Assembly (NCBI GenBank): GCA_030533265.1
Contig: JAUNJM010000001.1
Location: forward strand, 1 to 64,000
Source of the DNA: Ruminococcus sp.
Lineage (GTDB): Bacteria; Bacillota; Clostridia; Oscillospirales; Ruminococcaceae
Direction: 5' to 3'
Length of the DNA stretch: 64,000 bases
The notes beneath the pieces were generated by a model. The model was not told the DNA's origin, searched no databases, and worked only from the letters and a program-made list of their open reading frames with translations. Positions 27,114 through 40,475 of this stretch are shown here, one piece after another; the first letter of the stretch is position 1; the number at the start of each line of letters is the position of its first letter. The position numbers were made by a program, and so were the translations under genes.

Positions 27114-27986
27114 TCAGGAGATAAGGGAAGCAATTTCCTCATCAGAAAGCTCAGGGTGAAAAGTTCTGTTTATAGCAGTAGCGATAAGACCTGCAGAACG
27201 CAAAACGAGGTTATCAATACTTTTTGGTGTAACGAGCATGCCGTCGAATTCCTCAGGAGCTTGAATGTTGCAAAGCTCCTCAGCAATAGAGTTCATATCA
27301 GCGACAGTAGGCACACCGATAGCGATGCAAGGCACACCGAGAGTATGAAAAGACAGTTCTTTTCTTGCGTTTTCTACACCACTTCCCGGAGAGATACCGG
27401 TGTTTGTGAGCTGTATAGTAGTACCGAGATGAGAAAGATCGGAGCAGGCAAGAGCGTCCACGATAATAATAACATCAGGCTTTATAATTCCTGCAAGTGC
27501 TTTGACGGTTTCTGAGGATTCAACGCCTGTCTGAGCCATAACACCTGTAGTAATGACAGAAACATCGGAAAGATCGGAGGTATCAATATCTTTAGCCAGA
27601 CGTTTGATATGGCGTGTTGCAAAGATTTTCTCAGCAGTGATAGGACCTAAGCTGTCAGGAGTTATCGCACGGTTTCCAAGGCCTGCGAACATGATTTTGC
27701 GTGGGGTTTTCCCCATGAGGGAGTTAAGCTCTTTGCAAAGAACGTCAATTTGTTCTTCAAACAGGTCTGAATAGAGACTGAAACAGCCGTTTGTATTCTC
27801 AATCGTGACATACTTACCTATAGGCTTGCCGATCATTTCAGATGCTTTCTGATCATCGACGCTTATCTCGGTGACTTTTATATCGGCATTTTCGTAGTTC
27901 CGTTGATATTGAGCAAGACCGCTTATTGAAGCGGTAGTGAGTATCTGTTGAGCAGACTCAAAAGCAAGGTCGGTACGTTTGGACAT
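27114..27986 (-). CDS. gpr: Germination protease GPR
   Basis: This 290-residue protease degrades the small acid-soluble spore proteins at germination. Family signs: TDLAFESAQ at the N-terminus, LGNRAITPDSLGP, TTGVMAQTGVESSETV, DALACSDLSHLGTTIQLTNT and GVPTVAD. Its presence implies the organism can form spores or comes from a spore-forming lineage. It is divergent from rpsT, an arrangement often seen in clostridia. Confidence 0.93.
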   Translation of the reverse strand: MSKRTDLAFESAQQILTTASISGLAQYQRNYENADIKVTEISVDDQKASEMIGKPIGKYVTIENTNGCFSLYSDLFEEQIDVLCKELNSLMGKTPRKIMFAGLGNRAITPDSLGPITAEKIFATRHIKRLAKDIDTSDLSDVSVITTGVMAQTGVESSETVKALAGIIKPDVIIIVDALACSDLSHLGTTIQLTNTGISPGSGVENARKELSFHTLGVPCIAIGVPTVADMNSIAEELCNIQAPEEFDGMLVTPKSIDNLVLRSAGLIATAINRTFHPELSDEEIASLIS

Positions 27987-28079
27987 AGCTTTCTCCTTTC
28001 AAGTACGGTTTTAAGACACTTTTTGTCGAAATGTACAATAGTGTGCGAAAAATTCGTGCATTTTTTTAATGATGTCCTC

Positions 28080-28108
28080 TTGCAATTTGTATTTTTATGT
28101 GGTACAAT
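28080..28108 (+). promoter_or_regulatory. Promoter for rpsT
   Basis: TTGCAA at 28080-28085, 17 bases, TACAAT at 28103-28108. It predicts a ~95-base leader before rpsT. Confidence 0.6.
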
Positions 28109-28211
28109 AATCTACAAGGCTTGTTTAAATGGTTAATTACATTTCCTCTCAGTCGTGTAATTAGCTTTTGCAATAAGTACAAATATATTCACGAATGAGG
28201 GAGGTGTCGAT

Positions 28212-28463
28212 ATGCCAAACATTAAATCTGCTAAGAAAAGAGTTAAGGTTATCGAAACTAAAACAATGAGAAACAAGGCAATCAAGTCTGATCTTAAAAC
28301 AGCACTTAAAAAGGCTGATGCTGCTGTTGCTGAAAACGCTGCAGACAAGGTAGAGATTGTTAAGACTGCTATCAAGAAGGTTGACATGGCTTGCTCAAAG
28401 GGTGTTATGCACAAGAACAAGGCAGCAAGAAAGAAATCTCAGCTTGCAAAGTCTTTGAACTAA
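28212..28463 (+). CDS. rpsT: Ribosomal protein S20
   Basis: An 83-residue, very basic protein starting [18 protein letters not shown], binding 16S rRNA in the small subunit. Ribosome-binding site GGGAGGTG; its own terminator follows. Codon use is that of a highly expressed gene. Confidence 0.97.
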   Translation: MPNIKSAKKRVKVIETKTMRNKAIKSDLKTALKKADAAVAENAADKVEIVKTAIKKVDMACSKGVMHKNKAARKKSQLAKSLN

Positions 28464-28471
28464 TGTATTTT

Positions 28472-28501
28472 AAAAGCTCACATCAAAATGTGAGCTTTTT
28501 T
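28472..28501 (+). terminator. Intrinsic terminator for rpsT
   Basis: Stem AAAAGCTCACAT / ATGTGAGCTTTT with CAAA loop and T-run. Confidence 0.9.
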
Positions 28502-28514
28502 GTTTTGTCTTTTG

Positions 28515-28543
28515 TTGACAAGAGAATATAAAGATGTTATAAT
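28515..28543 (+). promoter_or_regulatory. Consensus promoter for tRNA-Pro
   Basis: TTGACA at 28515-28520, 17 bases, TATAAT at 28538-28543, 15 bases before the tRNA. Confidence 0.9.
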
Positions 28544-28558
28544 AATATACGGTCTTTT

Positions 28559-28635
28559 CGAGGTGTAGCTCAGTTTGGTAGAGCACTACGTTCGGGACGT
28601 AGGGGCCGTGGGTTCAAGTCCCGTCACCTCGACCA
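28559..28635 (+). tRNA. tRNA-Pro (anticodon CGG)
   Basis: A cloverleaf of 77 bases: acceptor stem CGAGGTG / CACCTCG, anticodon loop TTCGGGA (anticodon CGG), T-arm with GGTTCAAGTCC, and an encoded ACCA end. It decodes CCG. A tyrosine-recombinase remnant lies just downstream, so this tRNA is a likely former integration site. Confidence 0.95.
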
Positions 28636-28636
28636 T

Positions 28637-28679
28637 AAAAAAGCTCGATTTTGCGTTGTTTTCGCATGGTCGAGCTTTT
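28637..28679 (+). terminator. Intrinsic terminator after tRNA-Pro
   Basis: Stem AAAAGCTCGA..TGCG / CGCA..TCGAGCTTTT. The following 28680-28751 holds the short repeat CTGCGACAT twice (28704-28712, 28715-28723) and no gene. Confidence 0.75.
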
Positions 28680-28751
28680 GTATTTTATTGGTAAAAACGG
28701 CTACTGCGACATCACTGCGACATGTTGTACTGAAAACCATTTATTTACAAG

Positions 28752-28992
28752 TCATAAATCAAGCTGTTTACGAAGCTGAGAAATGTCAACGTGAGCATAT
28801 CGTTTTCGGAGCATGTCTAAGTCGGACCAGCCCATTTGGTCTGAAATGGCAAAAAGATTTTTGCCGTCGTTGACCCAAATAGAAGCTCTTGTATGTCTTA
28901 GCTCATGTGGATTCAGCATTGGAACATCAACAGACGGTGTTTGGTTAAATAGATGCGTCTTATCATATTCGGCAATGCACTCGCCGTCTCGG
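28752..28992 (-). pseudogene. Tyrosine recombinase (phage/ICE integrase), C-terminal remnant
   Basis: About 80 residues survive of the catalytic end of a tyrosine integrase: NPHELRHTRASIW carries the His-x-x-Arg-His box, LFAISDQMGW the next conserved stretch, and LRKRYAHVD the active-site Tyr. The N-terminal two thirds are missing and the frame runs back into a dapF remnant. Its 3' end points at tRNA-Pro, the usual layout for an element inserted in a tRNA 3' end. Confidence 0.7.
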
Positions 28993-29052
28993 TCAAAGAC
29001 CATAAACATACAGATAGTCATTGCCGAGGCTGTGCATTTTTGTAAATTTCAT
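28993..29052 (-). pseudogene. dapF: dapF 5' remnant (diaminopimelate epimerase, first 19 codons)
   Basis: After a good ribosome-binding site (GAGGTG), the frame reads MKFTKMHSLGNDYLYVY plus two residues and then a stop. This is the signature start of diaminopimelate epimerase (GLGNDY-type motif). The rest of the gene (~260 codons) is gone and the integrase remnant follows at once. It lies 10 bases after the carB stop, so an intact dapF probably once followed carB. Confidence 0.65.
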
Positions 29053-29062
29053 TTGATTCACC

Positions 29063-32000
29063 TCATTTTGCATCAATCGTAGAGATACCGAGCGTAACCT
29101 CCTCCAGCACATCAAGAAGCATTCTCACTGTATCGAGTGAGGTCAGCATCGTAATATTATTCTGTGCTGCACATTGACGAATAGCGATACCGTCACCGTA
29201 ATGTTTGCCCGAAAGAATGGCACGGGTGTTGATTACGTAACTGACATATCCTGCACGGATAGAATCTAATACTTCCTCACTGCCTTCGCTCGGCTTATGG
29301 CGAATACGGGTTCTAATACCGTTAGCCTTCAAAAATTCACCTGTCAGCGTAGTAGCTTCAATGTTAAAGCCCATATTATAAAATCTGCGAACCAGAGGCA
29401 AGGTTTCTTCTTTATCCTCATCGGCAACGCTGACAACGACCGTTCCGTAGTTGCGAAGCGTAAGCCCTGACGCTACCATCGCCTTGTAAGCGGCTCTGTG
29501 CAGTTTTTCGTCGTAGCCAATCGCCTCACCCGTGGATTTCATTTCGGGTGAGAGATAAGCGTCCATTCCTCTGAGCTTCGAGAAAGAAAATGCAGGAGCC
29601 TTTACATAATAGCGTTCCTTTTCCTGCGGATAGATATCAAATATCCCTTGCTCTGCGAGAGACATACCGAGGTTGCAGCGAGTTGCAATATCCGCAAGAC
29701 TGTACCCGGTGGCTTTTGACAGGAACGGTACGGTTCTCGAAGAACGCGGATTGACTTCGATAATATAAACATCATCATGCTCATCTACAATAAACTGAAT
29801 ATTGAACAGACCGATGATACCAATTCCAAGTCCAAGTTTTTCTGTATAGTCAAGAATGGTCTTTTTTACCTTATCCGAAAGGCTATAGGACGGGTACACA
29901 CTGATGGAGTCACCGGAATGCACACCGGTTCGCTCCACAAGCTCCATAATACCCGGTACAAATACTCGCTTGCCGTCGCATATGGCATCCACTTCGACCT
30001 CTTTGCCGCGAATGTACTTATCCACCAAAACAGGCTTATCCTCGTCAATTTCTACGGCAGTCTTCAGGTAATTACGAAGTGCTTCTTCCTTGGCGACGAT
30101 CTGCATAGCTCTGCCACCGAGCACAAAGCTGGGACGGACAAGCACGGGATAACCGATTTCTTCAGCTGCCTGAATGCCGGCTTCGATACTGGTTACTGCC
30201 CGACCTTTCGGCTGCGGAATGTTCAAGGAAATGAGCAGTTTTTCAAAGGCATCACGGTTTTCCGCACGCTCAATAGCATCGCAGTCGGTGCCGATGATCT
30301 TCACTCCACGGTCTCTGAGAGGTTCTGCCAGATTGATAGCGGTCTGACCGCCCAGGGTTGCAATAATGCCCTCCGGCTGTTCCATCTCGATGATGTTCAT
30401 AACATCTTCCACGCACAGCGGCTCAAAATAAAGCTTATCGGAACAGGTGTAGTCGGTAGAAACGGTTTCGGGGTTGTTGTTGATAATAATTGCTTCATAA
30501 CCCGATGCCTTAATGGTCTGTACAGCGTGAACGGTGGAGTAGTCGAACTCCACGCCCTGACCGATGCGGATCGGTCCCGAGCCGAGTACGATGACCTTCT
30601 TTTTATCTGAAATGACTGATTCGTTTTCATCCTCATAGGTGGAATAGAAATACGGAATATAGCTTTCAAATTCGGAAGCGCAGGTGTCAATCATTTTATA
30701 AACCGGAATAATACCGTTTGCTTTTCTTAATGCGAATATCTCGGTCTCCGGCATATTCCAGAACTGAGCAATCACTTTATCGGAGAAGCCCATTTTCTTT
30801 GCTTCACGAAGCACCTTGAGATCGCCGGGGTTATCTTTGATTTCTTTTTCTTCCTCTACAATGTTCCGCAGTTTGCGGATGAAGAATCGATCAATCGCAG
30901 TTACTTCGGCAATGCTGTCAACACTCGTTCCAAGGCGCAGAAGCTCGGCAATGGCATAAATTCGGTCATCGGTACCGATCTTGATATAATCAAGCAGCTC
31001 CGCTTCGCTCATACCGTCAAATTTGCGGTGATGCAGGTGGCAAAGACCGATTTCCAAAGAGCGTACCGCCTTTAAGAGACTTTCTTCCACAGTTCTGCCG
31101 ATACTCATAACCTCGCCGGTGGCCTTCATCTGCGTGGAAAGAGAGTTGTTGGCATCGGCGAATTTATCAAACGGAAAACGCGGCATTTTTGTTACTACGT
31201 AGTCCAGTGTCGGCTCAAAGGAGGCGGGTGTATTGGCAATCCGAATTTCATCCAGCGTCATTCCCACGCCGATCTTTGCTGATACACGGGCAATCGGATA
31301 ACCGCTTGCTTTGGACGCGAGTGCGGAGGAACGGGAAACTCTCGGATTTACCTCAATGAGATAATACTGAAAAGAGTTCGGGTCAAGGGCAAACTGCACG
31401 TTGCATCCGCCTTCAATTTCCAGAGCACGGATGATTTTGAGTGCGCTGTCACGGAGCATATGGTACTCCTTATTGGTAAGTGTCTGCGAAGGACAAACCA
31501 CGATGGAATCGCCGGTGTGAATACCGACGGGATCGAGGTTTTCCATATTACAGATGGTGATCGCCGTGTCGTTCGCATCACGCATAACTTCGTACTCAAT
31601 TTCTTTATAGCCCTTGATGCTCTTTTCAATAAGCACCTGCCTTACCGGAGAGAGCGAAAGGGCGTTTTTCATCAGCGGCAGCAATTCTGCCTCGTTGTCT
31701 GCAAAGCCGCCGCCCGTACCGCCGAGCGTGAAGGCGGGACGAAGAACAACGGGATAACCTATTGTCTGTGCAACTTCCAATCCCTCTTCCATAGAGCTTG
31801 CAATATCGGAAGGAAGTACGGGCTCGCCTAATTCATCGCAGAGTTCCTTGAACATCTCACGGTCTTCCGCACGCTCAATAGAACTGCTTCGGGTGCCGAG
31901 AAGTTCCACACGGCACTCGGCAAGAATCCCTTTCTTTTCGAGCTGCATCGCAAGGTTCAGACCCGTCTGACCGCCGATACCTGGAAGTATTGCATCGGGG

Positions 32001-32245
32001 CGCTCATACCGGATGATCTTGGCGATATATTCCAAGGTCAGCGGCTCCATATACACCTTATCTGCAATGGAGGTGTCGGTCATAATGGTTGCAGGATTGG
32101 AGTTACAAAGAACAACTTCATAACCTTCTTCTTTTAAGGCAAGACAAGCCTGCGTTCCCGCATAGTCAAATTCCGCCGCCTGACCAATTACGATAGGACC
32201 GGAACCGATAACAAGCACTTTTTTAATATCTGTTCTCTTAGGCAT
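29063..32245 (-). CDS. carB: Carbamoyl-phosphate synthase, large subunit
   Basis: This 1060-residue enzyme uses ammonia from CarA, bicarbonate and two ATP to make carbamoyl phosphate for arginine and pyrimidines. It has the duplicated ATP-grasp halves ([20 protein letters not shown] near the start; [20 protein letters not shown] at ~560), GGTGGGFA, and a C-terminal regulatory MGS-like domain (~930-1060). It overlaps carA by 8 bases. GC and codon use clearly exceed those of the genes left of 28600. Confidence 0.97.
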   Translation of the reverse strand: MPKRTDIKKVLVIGSGPIVIGQAAEFDYAGTQACLALKEEGYEVVLCNSNPATIMTDTSIADKVYMEPLTLEYIAKIIRYERPDAILPGIGGQTGLNLAMQLEKKGILAECRVELLGTRSSSIERAEDREMFKELCDELGEPVLPSDIASSMEEGLEVAQTIGYPVVLRPAFTLGGTGGGFADNEAELLPLMKNALSLSPVRQVLIEKSIKGYKEIEYEVMRDANDTAITICNMENLDPVGIHTGDSIVVCPSQTLTNKEYHMLRDSALKIIRALEIEGGCNVQFALDPNSFQYYLIEVNPRVSRSSALASKASGYPIARVSAKIGVGMTLDEIRIANTPASFEPTLDYVVTKMPRFPFDKFADANNSLSTQMKATGEVMSIGRTVEESLLKAVRSLEIGLCHLHHRKFDGMSEAELLDYIKIGTDDRIYAIAELLRLGTSVDSIAEVTAIDRFFIRKLRNIVEEEKEIKDNPGDLKVLREAKKMGFSDKVIAQFWNMPETEIFALRKANGIIPVYKMIDTCASEFESYIPYFYSTYEDENESVISDKKKVIVLGSGPIRIGQGVEFDYSTVHAVQTIKASGYEAIIINNNPETVSTDYTCSDKLYFEPLCVEDVMNIIEMEQPEGIIATLGGQTAINLAEPLRDRGVKIIGTDCDAIERAENRDAFEKLLISLNIPQPKGRAVTSIEAGIQAAEEIGYPVLVRPSFVLGGRAMQIVAKEEALRNYLKTAVEIDEDKPVLVDKYIRGKEVEVDAICDGKRVFVPGIMELVERTGVHSGDSISVYPSYSLSDKVKKTILDYTEKLGLGIGIIGLFNIQFIVDEHDDVYIIEVNPRSSRTVPFLSKATGYSLADIATRCNLGMSLAEQGIFDIYPQEKERYYVKAPAFSFSKLRGMDAYLSPEMKSTGEAIGYDEKLHRAAYKAMVASGLTLRNYGTVVVSVADEDKEETLPLVRRFYNMGFNIEATTLTGEFLKANGIRTRIRHKPSEGSEEVLDSIRAGYVSYVINTRAILSGKHYGDGIAIRQCAAQNNITMLTSLDTVRMLLDVLEEVTLGISTIDAK

Positions 32246-33332
32246 TGTTTTGTTCCTCCATTACTTCTATAAATCGGTCAAAGAGATAGGCACTGTCCTG
32301 CGGACCGGGCGCACTCTCAGGGTGGTACTGCACACTGAATACTTTATCTTTATCGCATTTCACACCCTCAATGGTGTTGTCAAGCAGATTGATATGAGTA
32401 ACGGTCAAATCCGTACCATTTAGGCTGTCTGCATCCACCGCATAGGAGTGGTTCTGCGAAGTGATTTCAATTTTATTGGTTTCCAAATTCCGTACCGGGT
32501 GATTTCCACCACGGTGTCCGAATTTCAGTTTATAAGTTTTGGCTCCGTAAGCCAGAGATATAATTTGATGACCGAGGCAAATACCGAAAATCGGATATTT
32601 ACCAATTAGCTTCTTAATCGTTTGAGCGGTTTCGGGTACATCGGTAGGATCACCCGGACCGTTGGAGATAAAGATACCGTCGGGCTCTAAAGCCACAATC
32701 GCTTCTGCCGGAATATTCCACGGTACGATCGTAACCTTGCAGCCACGCTTATTTAATGAACGCACAATATTCATTTTCATACCGCAGTCGATGGCTACCA
32801 CATGAAATTTTTGGTTTTCTGCGTGAGAAACCATAATTTTATCACAACTTACACTGGAGACCGCATCGGTGGGAATGTTAGTGGATTTCAGTTTTTCAAG
32901 TCCTTCTTCCAGAGTGGTGGTCATATCGGTTATCAGTACCTTGCGAGAGCCAAAGTCTCGGATAGAACGGTTCAGTTTTCTTGTATCAATGCCGTAAATG
33001 CCGGGAATACTGAATTTTTTCATAACCTCTGACAAAGTGGCGGAGCTTCTGAAATTGGAGGGCTCATCGTTGTATTCACGGACTATTAGTGCACCGAGAG
33101 TGGGTGTATCCCGCTCATAGTCTTCGTCCGCCATACCGTAGTTGCCGATCAGCGGATAAGTCATAACGACCGCCTGATAGGTATAGGAAGGATCGGACAA
33201 TATCTCCTGATAACCGACCATAGAGGTGTTGAAAACGATTTCGCACACCTTTTCATCATGTGCACCAAAGCCGTAGCCATAATACTCCTGTCCGTCCTCT
33301 AAAATAATCTTTCTGTCAAATTCCTTTACCAT
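32238..33332 (-). CDS. carA: Carbamoyl-phosphate synthase, small (glutaminase) subunit
   Basis: This 364-residue class I glutamine amidotransferase hydrolyses glutamine for CarB. The nucleophile Cys is in [13 protein letters not shown], and the His/Glu pair is in [10 protein letters not shown]. The N-terminal small-subunit domain ([20 protein letters not shown]) is complete. It starts 2 bases after purF and overlaps carB, in one run of glutamine-using genes. Confidence 0.97.
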   Translation of the reverse strand: MVKEFDRKIILEDGQEYYGYGFGAHDEKVCEIVFNTSMVGYQEILSDPSYTYQAVVMTYPLIGNYGMADEDYERDTPTLGALIVREYNDEPSNFRSSATLSEVMKKFSIPGIYGIDTRKLNRSIRDFGSRKVLITDMTTTLEEGLEKLKSTNIPTDAVSSVSCDKIMVSHAENQKFHVVAIDCGMKMNIVRSLNKRGCKVTIVPWNIPAEAIVALEPDGIFISNGPGDPTDVPETAQTIKKLIGKYPIFGICLGHQIISLAYGAKTYKLKFGHRGGNHPVRNLETNKIEITSQNHSYAVDADSLNGTDLTVTHINLLDNTIEGVKCDKDKVFSVQYHPESAPGPQDSAYLFDRFIEVMEEQNNA

Positions 33333-33334
33333 CT

Positions 33335-36931
<3,597 letters not shown>

Positions 36932-36935
<4 letters not shown>

Positions 36936-38338
36936 TCATGATCTATCTCCTTGTTTTGTAATTTATCGTGAATAGCAAGGGCTGCCGTTTTACCTGCGCC
37001 CATTGCAAGAATAACTGTTGCGGCACCGGTTACCACATCGCCGCCTGCATACACGAATGGTTTGGAAGTGGCACCCTGTTCATCAGCAATGATACAACCT
37101 CGTGTATTGGTATCCAGTCCTTTTGTCGTTTTCTTGATCAGCGGATTGGGTGTCTGACCGATGGAAACGACCGCTGTATCAATTTCGATTATATGTTCGG
37201 ATCCTTCAACCTCTTGCGGACGTCTTCTGCCGCTGGCATCGGGTTCGCCGAGCTGCATATTTACAACCTCGACTCCGGTAAGCCAGCCGTCAACACCCCC
37301 GATGAATTTGGTCGGATTTTGCAGGAGCAGGAATTCTACGCCTTCTTCTTCAGCGTGAGCAACCTCTTCCGCTCTTGCCGGTAATTCTTCCTTGCCTCGC
37401 CGATAAATGATATATACATTTTCAGCACCGAGCCTCTTGGCACTTCTTGCGGCATCCATTGCCACATTACCGCCGCCGAATACCGCAACCTTTTTACCAC
37501 AGTAAACGGGCGTATCGTATTCAGGGAATTTGTATCCCTTCATCAGATTGATTCGGGTTAAAAACTCGTTGGCAGAATATACGCCGTTGAGTTCTTCACC
37601 CTCAATTCCAAGGAAAGAAGGAAGTCCGGCACCCGAGCCGATATACACGGCATCGTAACCCATATCTTCGAGCAGTTCATCTACCAAAAGAGTTTTACCA
37701 ATGATGGTATTGGTTTCGATTTTTACGCCGTATTTCTTCAGCTTTTCAATTTCGGCCCCGACAATGGCTTTCGGCAATCTGAATTCGGGAATACCGTACA
37801 TCAGTACGCCGCCTGCCGTATGAAAGGCTTCATAAACCGTTACCTCATAACCGAGCTTTGCAAGATCACCTGCGGCGGTAAGTCCGGAAGGACCTGAGCC
37901 CACAACTGCGACCTTCTTGCCGTTCTTTTGCGGTACGGTAATTCTATCTTCACCGTGTGCCATATGGTAATCTGCAACAAATCGTTCCAGTCTTCCGATG
38001 GCTACCGGCTCACCCTTGATACCGCGCACACATTTCGATTCGCACTGTTTTTCCTGCGGACACACTCTGCCGCATATAGCGGGCAAAGCGTTGGTTTCGG
38101 TAATTTTCTCGTATGCCGCTTCAAAGTTTCCTTCAGCGACCATTGCGATAAACTCAGGAATCTTTACGGCTACGGGACATCCCTGCATACAGGGCTTATG
38201 CTTGCAGTTAAGACACCGCTGTGCTTCGTCTATTGCCATCTCCGGCTTATATCCGGTCGTTACCTCTAAAAAGTTTTTATTCCGCACACAGGGCGCTTGC
38301 TCCGGCATCGGATTTTTGGTGTTTCTCATATTAACCAT
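36932..38338 (-). CDS. nfnB: NfnB / GltA-like FAD-NADPH oxidoreductase subunit
   Basis: This 468-residue protein belongs to the glutamate-synthase small-subunit-like flavoproteins. N-terminal cysteines for iron-sulfur clusters ([29 protein letters not shown]) are followed by FAD and NADPH Rossmann folds ([40 protein letters not shown]). Next to an NfnA-like subunit it most likely forms NfnAB, the electron-bifurcating NADH/ferredoxin:NADP oxidoreductase, rather than a glutamate synthase subunit. It overlaps nfnA by 8 bases; I start at 38338 after the ribosome-binding site there. Confidence 0.82.
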
Positions 38339-39182
38339 GATGATCACCCCTTCCGATTCTGCATTTTCCTTCGTCACAAGAACGTTTTTCGTGAGTCTTA
38401 AACATCTGCTGGCGTTTAATGGCTGCATCCCAATCAATTTTATGTCCGTCAAAATCGGGACCATCCACACAGGCGAATTTCGTTTCACCGCCGACAATGA
38501 CACGGCAACCACCGCACATTCCCGTTCCGTCGATCATAACGGGGTTCATGGAAACAGTAGTGGGGATACCATACTGCTCGGTAAGCTTACATACTGCACG
38601 CATCATCATAAGAGGACCGATGGCAATTACTTCATCATACTTTTCGCCGGCTTCAAGTTCTTCCTTCAGTCTGTCGGTAACAAAGCCCTGAACACCGTTA
38701 GAGCCATCATCGGTGGTAATCATCAGCTTATCGGATACCGCCTGCATTTCATCTTGGAGGATGATAAAATCGTTACTGCGGAATCCTGCGATTACCGTAA
38801 CCTCTGCACCGAGAGCTTTCAGTTTCTTCGCCTGTGGATAGGCAATTGCCGTTCCGAGACCGCCGCCGATAACAGCAACCTTTTTAAGATTTTCAAGGGG
38901 TGTCGGCATTCCAAGCGGTCCTGCAAAATCGAGCACCGTATCTCCGGCTTCTGATTTTGAAAGATCCTTTGTGGTTTTACCCACCGCCTGAACAATAATG
39001 GTTACACTACCTTTTTCACGGTCAAAATCGGCAATGGTGAAAGGTACTCTCTCACCATATTCATCGATTCGCAGAATAATAAACTGTCCCGGCTCGGCTT
39101 TCTTTGCCACTGCCGGTGCGTGGATTTCCATCAGAAATATTTGAGGATTTAAGTTTTCTTTCCTGAGTATTTCATACGCCAT
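38331..39182 (-). CDS. nfnA: NfnA / sulfide dehydrogenase-like FAD/2Fe-2S subunit
   Basis: This 283-residue protein is of the dihydroorotate-dehydrogenase electron-transfer type. It has a ferredoxin-reductase-like FAD domain (PGQFIILRIDEYGERVPFTI), an NAD fold (VAVIGGGLGTAIAYPQAKKL) and C-terminal cysteines for a 2Fe-2S cluster (GMCGGCRV and KFACVDGP), with two further cysteines in the tail. Paired with NfnB it would couple NADH and reduced ferredoxin oxidation to NADPH formation, supplying NADPH for glutamate dehydrogenase encoded in the same island. Confidence 0.8.
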   Translation of the reverse strand: MAYEILRKENLNPQIFLMEIHAPAVAKKAEPGQFIILRIDEYGERVPFTIADFDREKGSVTIIVQAVGKTTKDLSKSEAGDTVLDFAGPLGMPTPLENLKKVAVIGGGLGTAIAYPQAKKLKALGAEVTVIAGFRSNDFIILQDEMQAVSDKLMITTDDGSNGVQGFVTDRLKEELEAGEKYDEVIAIGPLMMMRAVCKLTEQYGIPTTVSMNPVMIDGTGMCGGCRVIVGGETKFACVDGPDFDGHKIDWDAAIKRQQMFKTHEKRSCDEGKCRIGRGDHHG

Positions 39183-39202
39183 TACATTCTACTCCAATCT
39201 TT

Positions 39203-39672
39203 TTATCTTATAACGATGCTGTCCCGATCTGCTCCAACCGAAACATACTTGATGGGACATCTGATTTGTTTTTCTATAAATGCCACATATTCCTGCGCCG
39301 CTTTGGGAAGGTCATCCCAGGTGCGTGCGCCGGAAATATCGCACTTCCAGCCGTCAAAATATTCGATGACCGGCTTTGCTTTTCTCAGCGCGAACGGAAA
39401 CGGGAAACTGTCAGTTTGCTCTCCGTTCAGCAGATAATGGGTGCAAACGGGAATCTTATCCATAAAGCTGAGCACATCCAGCTTGGTAAGAGCAATCGCC
39501 GTTGCCGCCTGAACCTCAACACCGTACCGTGTCGCCACGATATCAATGGGACTGACTCTGCGGAGTCTGCCGGTTTTAGCTCCATACTCAAATCCGTTTT
39601 TGCGGAGTTCCTCAGCTTCATCACCGAACATTTCACATATAAACGGACCTTCACCGACACAGGTGGAATAGG
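39203..39672 (-). pseudogene. purA: purA' remnant (adenylosuccinate synthetase C-terminal third)
   Basis: The frame reads AYSTCVGEGPF, then EYGAKTGRLRRVSPIDIVA, IALTKLDVLSF and AVGADRDSIV-type endings (VSVGADRDSIVIR). These are the GTP/IMP-binding and closing parts of adenylosuccinate synthetase. The first ~280 residues are missing. Upstream it runs directly, out of frame, into the start of purC. The ATG at 39631 could give a 142-residue inactive product. Confidence 0.8.
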
Positions 39673-39759
39673 CTTGTAGGAAACGATAAGGAGCTCCGGG
39701 TCATCGGTTGCAAATACCTTTTTAACTTTTCCTTCGTAAAGCTGTTCTTTCTTAGTCAT
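39673..39759 (-). pseudogene. purC: purC' remnant (SAICAR synthase, first 29 codons)
   Basis: A strong ribosome-binding site (GGAGGTG) and ATG at 39759 begin the recognisable N-terminus of SAICAR synthase (KKEQLYEGKVKKVFATDDPE, LLIVSYK). At ~39670 it switches to purA DNA in the wrong frame. The promoter and the paired hairpins upstream are kept, so a truncated message is probably still made. Confidence 0.75.
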
Positions 39760-39803
39760 CCCTATGCACCTCCAAATTTTACTAACACTTTGAAAACAAA
39801 AAG

Positions 39804-39850
39804 AGGGCAATGATGCTTTAATGCGTAAACATTAAAGACACCATTGCCCT
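39804..39850 (-). promoter_or_regulatory. Leader hairpin A2 (terminator type) of the GCAAAGGCGT family
   Basis: Minus-strand stem AGGGCAATG..CTTTAATG / CATTAAAG..CATTGCCCT, loop TTTACG, followed by CTTTTTG. It lies ~45 bases before the purC' start. It is a variant of the repeated nitrogen-island hairpin, positioned as an intrinsic terminator. Confidence 0.7.
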
Positions 39851-39879
39851 TATATGCTATTCAGTTATTGATAAAAAAG

Positions 39880-39923
39880 AGAGAAAGAGACCTAGAGCTT
39901 GTAACTCAAAGACGCCTTTGCCT
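39880..39923 (-). promoter_or_regulatory. Leader hairpin A1 of the GCAAAGGCGT family
   Basis: Minus strand GGCAAAGGCGTCTTTGAG then a short loop and CTC, with an imperfect 3' arm. The 5' block is identical to hairpin C1 at gdhA. It is the first structured element after the promoter, ~75 bases ahead of A2. Confidence 0.65.
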
Positions 39924-39935
39924 TTTTTCCTAAAC

Positions 39936-39964
39936 ATTATACTATTTTTTGATCGATTTGTCAA
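39936..39964 (-). promoter_or_regulatory. Consensus promoter for the purC'-purA'-nfn-pyrG-purF-car transcript
   Basis: Read on minus: TTGACA (39964-39959), 17 bases, TATAAT (39941-39936). Perfect match; it touches the end of the asnB remnant. It is probably the main promoter for the genes down to carB. Confidence 0.85.
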
Positions 39965-40185
39965 CTACTTAGAGAAAGGTTTTGAAAAAAATTCGGAAGT
40001 GGGATCGCGGGCTGCATTCCCGAAGGAGTCAGACCCATAATCGAGAGACGGTGAAAACCAAGCAGACCCTTGCCGGTATCAATAACTCGGCTGTCGTCGG
40101 GACCGCGTGATACCGTGCGGTCAAAGCCTTTCTTAAAATTATCAAAAGCGGCACCGCTGCCACAGTAACCCATAATAGAACACAT
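39961..40185 (-). pseudogene. asnB: asnB' remnant (asparagine synthetase, first ~60 codons)
   Basis: MCSIMGYCGSGAAFDNFKKG begins exactly like glutamine-hydrolysing asparagine synthetase B, with catalytic Cys2, then SRGPDDSRV, LLGFHRLSIMGL and GMQP. After ~60 residues homology ends and a short foreign tail leads to a stop. A complete enzyme has 500-600 residues. It keeps a proper ribosome-binding site (GGAGG) and an upstream T-box leader. Confidence 0.8.
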
Positions 40186-40225
40186 AGGAAAATACCTCCG
40201 ATAAAGTTAGTAAATCCAGTATCCT

Positions 40226-40445
40226 ACAGGGCGATTGCTGTACTTGCGGTGCCACCTGTATTTTTTCTCATTTCAGGGCCTCGGACAAGGCTCTGTCAAC
40301 TGACGTGTGACGAAACGGCGCACCTACTGAGGATATTCCTTTTCGGATTGCAGCTCGAAAAGTGTTATTCGTGCAGGCTCGCCATACGGATTCCACCGTC
40401 CCGTACTCGCTATGGGCGAGTGATCTGCATTACTTCTCTTTTCTC
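40226..40445 (-). promoter_or_regulatory. T-box leader RNA, asparagine type
   Basis: On minus, the T-box core AGGTGGCACCGC (40257-40246) lies within an antiterminator-like fold closed by ACAGG / CCTGT. Upstream is a long stem I region beginning near AGAGAAGTAATG. A candidate specifier AAC (Asn, 40366-40364) sits in CACGAATAACACTTT. T-boxes read uncharged tRNA; an Asn type suits asnB. I see no T-run after the antiterminator, so control may be at translation. The only gene it now precedes is the asnB remnant. Confidence 0.75.
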
Positions 40446-40475
40446 AAACGCTTTTTAGATATTCAGGTTTTGATC

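Noticed and set aside
29777..30610. 277-codon open frame on plus within carB
   Set aside because: Antisense shadow of carB with no ribosome-binding site or recognisable family.
39427..39672. Continuation of the purC' frame as a 110-residue protein
   Set aside because: After codon 29 it reads purA DNA out of frame, so the tail is not a real protein sequence.
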